This document shows positions 58,109 to 64,000 of a stretch of DNA of 64,000 bases, in pieces (positions within the stretch are counted from its first letter, which is position 1; the number at the start of each line of letters is the position of its first letter). Made by a program: the position numbers and the translations under genes. The stretch is from Ciborinia camelliae (taxonomy: Eukaryota; Ascomycota; Leotiomycetes; Helotiales; Sclerotiniaceae). The stretch lies in the NCBI GenBank assembly GCA_025890175.1, contig JANPYM010000023.1, positions 29,215 to 93,214 of the forward strand, given 5' to 3'. Under the pieces are notes generated by a model that was not told the origin of the DNA, did no database searches, and saw only the letters and a list, made by a program, of their open reading frames with translations.

Positions 58109-59227
58109 ATGAGGTGTCTCCTCCTCATCCCTTGCTTTTTTCTGGGACAAATATTCGCGGCACCCGCACCTTATATCGTTACAAGTTATGTCGAAGTTTC
58201 CGTCTATACCTACGAAGCCGCCGAAACCATAGATGGCAGCACTTACCCGGCCGGAGTCGAGACCTTGACCGAAGCCATCGTTCCAAATGCTACTCCCGTC
58301 ACAAATGCCATCAAGACCTTAACTGATACATCAGAGTATGCGCAAGTTACCATCATCGAAGTTTTTCTCCCTCCCGGCAGTGGTCATCGTTCTACTGCGA
58401 CCACCACTGCCCCACAAACAAGCTATATGGTTCCAATTACATATAAACCATATCCAAGTTGTACCGGCAGTGGTCAAAACTGGACATACGTAACCACCGT
58501 CCACGTTAATCTCCCCACTATAATCGCTAGCTTCATTACTCCCACCAGTCTCACCACATCCGCTTCAACATACACTGAATTTGCTGATATCATCGACGTC
58601 CAAACACAGGTCGAAGCTTTTCTCAACCCTACAGATGTCGCTTCCGTTGATTTGGCTATGGCTTCTGACCTCCATGAACCATACCTTATGAGTTATTGTT
58701 ACACCCCAACCACGACCTGCACTACCGTTCTCGCAAGTGCCTCTTGCAACCCCACTTGGGCATACCCTTACTCATCTAGTAGCAATAACAATGATGATGA
58801 TTACGGTTCTGATTCTGATGACAATGCATACTACTGCGATGGTTATGGCTATTGTGGAACCCAGCACACCATCCTTGTAATCGCCATCTGCGTACCAGTC
58901 TGCTGGATAGGTTTCTGGCTGCTCATCGGACTTTTCGAATCCTGGTTCTCATTCAAAGGAATCATGATGGGCAAGCGTCGAAAGCGTGGAATTCCATACG
59001 CATGGGCTTGTATTTCTCTCTGGTTCCTCTGTTGTCGGGGACCAACATATAAAGCGAAGAGTGAAGAGGAACAAGAGAGGTTGGCGATCCAGTGGAAAGA
59101 GATGGGCATTCCCAAAAAGTTACAATTGTGGTTAAAGTGGGGGTTTAGGTGGAAGTATCCGGATATGTTGGGTGATGAACCTGAGAGGTATAAGAGACCT
59201 TTTAGGGATTCCGAGGGGTGTTTGTAG
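58109..59227 (+). CDS. Uncharacterised fungal surface protein with signal peptide and one membrane span
   Basis: A single exon of 372 residues from ATG 58109. A signal peptide (about 1-18, LLLIPCFFLGQIFA) leads into a Thr/Ser/Pro-rich extracellular part of about 230 residues with NWT and other sequons and a Cys-containing C-terminal section. An Asn/Asp-rich linker (226-239) precedes one membrane span at about 253-277, followed by basic residues (KRRKRG) that mark the cytosolic side. The tail of about 90 residues contains WACISLWFLCCRG and a charged helix. The topology is type I, like fungal wall sensors or surface receptors, but the sequence is not of the WSC or Mid2 families as far as I can see. 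I assign no function. Confidence 0.75.
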   Translation: MRCLLLIPCFFLGQIFAAPAPYIVTSYVEVSVYTYEAAETIDGSTYPAGVETLTEAIVPNATPVTNAIKTLTDTSEYAQVTIIEVFLPPGSGHRSTATTTAPQTSYMVPITYKPYPSCTGSGQNWTYVTTVHVNLPTIIASFITPTSLTTSASTYTEFADIIDVQTQVEAFLNPTDVASVDLAMASDLHEPYLMSYCYTPTTTCTTVLASASCNPTWAYPYSSSSNNNDDDYGSDSDDNAYYCDGYGYCGTQHTILVIAICVPVCWIGFWLLIGLFESWFSFKGIMMGKRRKRGIPYAWACISLWFLCCRGPTYKAKSEEEQERLAIQWKEMGIPKKLQLWLKWGFRWKYPDMLGDEPERYKRPFRDSEGCL

Positions 59228-60289
59228 GTTTAGAAGATGGATGTGCCTATGGTAATCTTATATGATCATGTATGGATGGTAAATGTTATGATGATGAGCT
59301 CGGCTTATACTTAGACAGTTTGTATATATATATATAGACTTAGTGTCTAATTTTTAATATAATATTCACCTCTAATTGGGACTGCCGTGTGTTCTTGAAT
59401 ATTCTCCAAGTGGAATTCAGAGAAGACTGATAGAACAATTTTATGGAACATAATAATGAAGAAACAAGCTGAAGTGGCAAAAAGATTACGACCTAGGTCA
59501 TAGAAAATATTTTCTTCATGGGTAGAGTTGAATACTTTATAAGGTTAACATTCAAAGTGACTCATATAATCGAGGTCCAATGTTCAAAATTATATTGAAC
59601 AATGGAAGTAGCTTGTACTAGAGTAGATCGGATAATAAGATAATATTGAATACCTAGCAATAGAGTTTTAAATACCGCAAGGATGTATCACTCTCTTGTT
59701 TTCATTGGCATCATCACCCTGTACTTGTGCAGAAAAGTACTTCTGAACAAAAAAGGGACATTCTGTACGGAGATAGCTGCTCATCATTCATGGGACTCCT
59801 TCGCACATCTCCAATCTCTTTTCAAACAATATAACAAGACTTCTAAATACAAGATAACATACTTTGAACTTTGTTCCCTTAAGTATCAAATTCTTTTGAT
59901 AAAATCAAGTGATGTGTAGTGCGGAGGAAAAGCATTAGCTCTTGGTTCTTCGTTTATATTGGCAGAACCTATATGCCAAAGCTTGGGATCTGATTGAGAT
60001 GACGAAATGCAGCTTTGCTGAGATAAGATTGCAATGAGGCTTTTGTCGATCCTTTTTAATATCCAAATATAATGGACCAATATATGGCCAAGTGATGGCT
60101 TCATCTCCTGATTCGTTCCTGATGTGCCTTAACGGGTTGTGGCTTGCATCGCCGCCACTCAGCTGAAGATTCGGCCGTACTTGTATCATTGGATCCGTCC
60201 TTCAAATTCATAAAATAGATCTTTTCAATCCACCTCCAAACTCCATCTTTCGACGGTGAAAATTAATATTCCGTTAAAAAGAATGAAAA
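59228..60289. other. Gene-free spacer
   Basis: A short (TA)n run is near 59325. No credible ORF. Confidence 0.4.
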
Positions 60290-61080
60290 ATGTCCCAAAT
60301 CACTCGAAATGATCCTACCCCATCACAAGAAGTGAAAATACCAGAAGATATCCTACGACAAATCTACGAGAAACTTCCCCACCCCCACGACATTACCAAA
60401 GAATCAAGCGAACAGACGGAGCTTCTCAGAGCACTACTCATCCAATCCACAACCAACGATTCCAAATTCGAGTTTATCTGGAACGCGGTCCTACAATCCA
60501 TCGCCATCATTTTCGCCGTTGTCTTTGGGACTTTCTCGGTCCTTGCATATCTCGTAGGCGAAACCGCAAATAAACAATCTATCGAGGCAAATCAATTAAG
60601 TTTACTTTCGCTCTGCTTATCTAATTCCGTAAGTTTTTATTCCCTTCAATGTATATAAAATATTGCGGTGAAACTTAATGAAAATCTGTATAGGATCCAA
60701 ATGCCAAAAATGCCTGCGCGGGTCTCTATCAACAACCTTCAGAACCCCTAGCATCCCTTGCCAGCGCAGTATTCGGAACCGCATTGCCATCTGCAACTAC
60801 AACGCCAACGCCAACTTCTACCACTACTCCTCCCGGTCTTAATCCTACGACGACGGCTTCTCCATCCAGTACAGGCATCGCCACATCAACCGCCTCTGCA
60901 ATTCCCAATCCATCATCGGGTTCTGGTTCTAGAGGCTCGGGTCCTTCACTTAACGGTGCTGCGATTGCTGGGCTGACTATTGGTAGTGTGCTATTTGTTG
61001 CGAGTGTTATTTCTTCTATCATTGCTTTTCGTCAAAAGTATTATCATAAGGAGAGAAGTTCGATTCGGTCTCAGGTCTAA
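60290..61080 (+). CDS. Uncharacterised protein with two membrane spans
   Basis: Exons 60290-60628 and 60694-61080, joined by a 65-bp intron (GTAAGT..TATAG, phase 0), give 241 residues. The N-terminal 60 residues are soluble and charged (PEDILRQIYEKLPHP). A membrane span follows at about 63-89 (AVLQSIAIIFAVVFGTFSVLAYL). The second exon encodes a Thr/Pro/Ser-rich segment that is likely O-glycosylated, then a Gly/Ser linker and a second span (GAAIAGLTIGSVLFVASVIS) before a short basic tail. With both termini cytosolic, the Thr/Pro part would face outside. Fungal proteins of this plan exist in large numbers without known function. Confidence 0.72.
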
Positions 61081-61721
61081 TGCATGCATGCATGCATGCA
61101 TACATGCTATGTATTATTTATCGCGCACCATCCACTTGTTTGGTTTTTCTCTTGCTTTCTCTGAATTCTCAATCGTAGGTGTTTGTATTTAACTCTTTCA
61201 TGCTCTTCTGGATATGTTGATATCAATTGGTGGATCGTGGATCGTGGCCCGTGATAAGTGGCAGGGTAGGGCAGACTGTTCGGTAATCAATGGGACTTGG
61301 TGGGGCTGGCCTTTTTTGTGCGTGTATTTTATGGGTCCAAAAAATCTTATTTCGCATTTTTCTCTTGTCTCACGTTCTCTTACACGGCTTTCCATTTTTG
61401 GTGTTGATTTTTCTCTTTTCTACTCGAAATAAGAATTTAGATTACTACCTAGGCATTGTTGGTTCTTGCACGTAAATAAGCGAACTGAACGAAGCTCGCT
61501 AGTTTTTATAAAAGGAGAAACCATTCTAGTCAAATATGACCGTTTTCCTAGAAACTGACTGAGATATCCAACCTTCTTTCTACCTTGGTTAAAATTCATA
61601 GATATATAAGAACTCCATCCATGATATGATGCTTAGCGCACTCCATACACGACATATACCTTGCAAACAAAGCAGAAAAAAAGCCCTTTCTTCCTCCCCA
61701 TCGAACCAAAAAACAGAAAAA
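61081..61721. other. Spacer with a GCAT repeat
   Basis: Tandem TGCA units at 61081-61101 directly after the stop codon of the preceding gene. The rest is ordinary intergenic sequence with a T-rich region near 61360-61430. Confidence 0.5.
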
Positions 61722-61840
61722 ACATACAACAGTAGGGATTCGCTGGTGGTCACCCACCCAACTACTAATCTACCGATCTGAGGCTTGTGTATGGCAGAGC
61801 GGACGGGATGCCCAATTCTCCTCAGTCTATGGTCGTATGT
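61722..61840 (-). rRNA. 5S ribosomal RNA (copy B)
   Basis: Minus strand, 119 nt, with the same ends and conserved blocks as copy A. It differs from copy A at five positions, all in helices II and V, including two paired compensatory changes. A T-rich tract follows the 3' end and a TATA element lies 27-30 bp upstream (61867-61870). Both features suggest an active pol III gene. Confidence 0.96.
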
Positions 61841-63474
61841 GTCGGGGTTGACTCTTTTAAAACATCTATACCGGAATGAGTTATAAAGAAATGTAACTCT
61901 CACTCGCCCCCCCCTTTCCGAGTAAGCGATAAACTCACGCTTCCAAAACGCTAAAAATACGCAGGCGTGGGTTTCATTGAAAATTTGAACTACAGAACCA
62001 ACCGATTCGGGTCGACAATAACGTGTATAAAAAAGAAAGCTTTAACCTCTCGCTTTCTTACACTTCCTTCCCTTCCTACCCTTTGGCCCTCCTACCTACC
62101 AGCTTTTCCGATCCGATCGGTGGTTCTAGTGACTAATTCGGGTCATATCGGTAGCTTCTAGGGGAGGTAGAGAGGGGGAGGCAGAGAGGAGAGCAAGAAA
62201 GAGGGGTCAAAAAGGCAAAAGGGCTTCTTTTTCCTCCTTTCTTTTCCCCGAAAGATACCGATGCGATGCGATTCGGTATAATATGTTCGTGACACCGCAT
62301 ATCTATAAATAGTTATCTTCGAATTGGAAAGGTCGGGTTATAAGATATATACAATCGGTTCCATAATCTCCATCACCAACAACCTTATACCTACCCCAGA
62401 GTTTATATAATCTTACAACACCAATTCATCACTCCGCCATAATCCTTGAGTCGATGAATCGTTGAGTCGATGCCTACCTACTGTAATTACATGAATAGTA
62501 TATAAGATTACGATGTATATCAAAGTCCACAACGAAGCTAAAATATTTAAACCACCGAATACTTTATGCAATATTTGAAACCGAACGTCTGCAGCTTAAC
62601 GAATTTCCAACGAATTATCGACGACTTTTAGCACCCGGAGGATTGAAAATTCCATCATATTGCCCAACTAGGTAATTATATATATCAGGGAAAAAAGGAA
62701 ATATTATAATTATTAAAGCTACATTATAGTATAACGAGCTTTAACTACGGCCGTTCGGGGCTCAAAATAAACACGGAATCGCTAGGGCAATCCGTATTTA
62801 TTTTTCACGTCTCTTACAACCTTCGATTGGCTTGTACTGTGTGGCTTATTAGACACTGAGGGGGGAAGGGAAGAGAGGGGAAAGGGAAAGGGAGAAAGTG
62901 GAGAGGGGGGAAAAGGAGAGGGGGGAAAAGGAGAGGGGGAAAAAGGATCTAAGCTTTATAATTCAGCGATTGCGATCTGCCCCTCTCGACTCTGGTTCGA
63001 GGAACGGATGCGTTGCAATCAAAAAGGCGGGGAGGAAATGGGAACGCCTTTTCTCTTACCTCCCCTCTCTCCCTCTCCCTTTCCCCTTCCCCCCATCCAC
63101 CCCTCACCCTCCACATGCACCCCCTCACCCCTCTATCCCCTCATAAATGACATGAGACGACATAACATGACATGAGAAGAGTCCTCCCCGAACTCCCCGA
63201 ATCCCCAGATCTCCATAAAAGCTCGACCGAGTATTTCTATTTTTTTCTTTTGCTTTTGCTTATATACATAGACCTACATATACAATATCTAGTAAATACT
63301 ATATACACACACATATATATCCCAGTTGTACACTAAATATAGATAGACAGACAGACAGACAGACAGATAGATAGATAGGTAGAACATTCCAGATCATCCA
63401 TCAAACAATCATGAAGAAGAAGAAGAAGAAGAAGAAGAAGGAAGCTAGAAATTTCAACTCGGGGTAAAGTAAAT
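61841..63474. other. Gene-free, low-complexity spacer
   Basis: It includes purine-rich GGAGAGGGGGAAAA units (62855-62946), a long C+T tract (63055-63140), CATGACATGAGACGACATAA-like repeats (63148-63178), an ACAG/ATAG tetranucleotide array (63341-63378) and (GAA)n at 63413-63440. The ORF-like frames over these tracts are simple-sequence artefacts. Confidence 0.5.
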
Positions 63475-64000
63475 CTAAAAGTTCCTACTGGGAACAATTG
63501 GTTCTTGGGATATATATCTCCCATTGGCATTTCCATTTCCATTTCCACTTGCCGATTGACTTGCCAAATCCGCATTCCCATTCCCAAACCCACCCCCCCT
63601 GCATCTCCCCCCGCATCTCAACATCCATCTCCATCTCCCCCTCCCCCTCTCCCTTCGCACCCCCCATCCCCATCGCCCTCCCCCCCAATCGCAGGCAGAA
63701 AATCCACCGCAAAACTCCACACATAGAATGTATAAACAAAAGCGATGATCCACTCTAGCACCGCGGCCACATTCAAAATCTTCTTCCGATTACAGATGCC
63801 AAAGGCGATGGCGAGCGATAATTCAATCATGATGAAGGCGAGTTTGATCCAGAAGGAGAGGCGCAGGATTCGGTGTTGTCGGTAGTGGATTCCGAGTCGT
63901 TGGTATTGCCAGCTGATGAAGATGGCCGAGAGTATGTAACCGCCACTATTGTTGTTTGTTAGTTTATTTTCCCCCCCAAAATTTGGGGGGGGGGGGGGGG
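63475..64000 (-). CDS. Sfk1/DRAM/FRAG1-like membrane protein, C-terminal exon (partial)
   Basis: An exon begins at 63945 after an intron end (AACTAAC..ACAATAG). It encodes GYILSAIFISWQYQRLG, then WIKLAFIMIELSLAIAFGI and AVLEWIIAFVYTFYVWSFAVDFLPA, the last two membrane helices of the fungal FRAG1/DRAM/Sfk1 family, whose yeast member Sfk1 works with PI4-kinase at the plasma membrane. After FLPAIGG the written frame turns into Gly/Asp/Arg repeats and stops at 63618. The tail that fits the family (ASGNGNGNANGRYISQEPIV..PSRNF, stop at 63475) lies in another frame. Two seven-base G runs (63680-63686 and 63593-63599) separate them, and both would be in frame if one base shorter. Upstream exons lie outside the window. 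Confidence 0.7.

Noticed and set aside
62898..63146. 82-codon ORF in purine- and pyrimidine-rich DNA
   Set aside because: Encoded repeats (EKERGEKERG and Pro-rich tail) follow directly from simple-sequence DNA.
63498..63758. Plus-strand ORFs rich in Ser, Pro and His at the right end
   Set aside because: They are antisense to the simple-sequence tail of the Sfk1-like gene on the minus strand.

Overview
This window is nuclear DNA from a filamentous ascomycete, most likely a leotiomycete such as a Helotiales species. The phylum is well supported: short GT-AG introns of about 50-130 bp with CTAAC-type branch points, a palC gene, dispersed 5S rRNA genes and a long A+T-only block of the kind left by repeat-induced point mutation (RIP). 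The class is an inference from overall protein and intergenic character. No tRNA, CRISPR or prokaryotic feature was found.

Layout. 1-5.1 kb: the 3' end of a methyltransferase gene, a broken subtilisin-like protease locus and an uncharacterised single-pass membrane protein. 6.7-8.2 kb: an orphan two-exon gene with a repetitive N-terminus. 8.9-14.1 kb: a four-exon cytochrome P450 and a three-exon secreted sedolisin (tripeptidyl-peptidase). 15.2-18.0 kb: a DUF4267 membrane protein and a locus with broken frames. 19.6-31.3 kb is a dense housekeeping block: palC (pH signalling), a small disordered protein, a TAF3-like histone-fold protein divergent from TAF7 (both TFIID), mitochondrial ribosomal protein mL54 (assembled twice), a complex I NDUFB10-type subunit and a nucleolin/Gar2-like protein. 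31.3-43.3 kb is gene-poor, with a 5S rRNA gene, a 38-codon membrane micro-ORF, a soluble fumarate reductase and a small secreted glycoprotein. 43.8-53.9 kb is a RIP-destroyed element, probably an LTR retrotransposon, bounded by about 340-bp direct repeats. 53.9-64 kb is gene-poor, with two uncharacterised membrane proteins, a second 5S rRNA gene and the C-terminus of an Sfk1/DRAM/FRAG1-like membrane protein.

Assembly quality matters here. Both 10-N gaps (26838-26847 and 50245-50254) are flanked by near-identical copies of about 1.7 kb, which look like unmerged contig overlaps rather than real duplications. The first pair differs only in the length of two G runs, and one of these breaks the second mL54 copy. 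Breaks at G runs also appear in the protease locus and in the last gene, so some apparent pseudogenes may be sequencing errors. True window length is probably about 3.4 kb shorter.

I see no convincing gene cluster or new multi-gene system. The most interesting points are the RIP-degraded element with RIP edges inside its terminal repeats, the compensatory changes between the two 5S rRNA genes, the divergent TFIID gene pair, the micro-ORF and the damaged TPR-like/subtilase locus.
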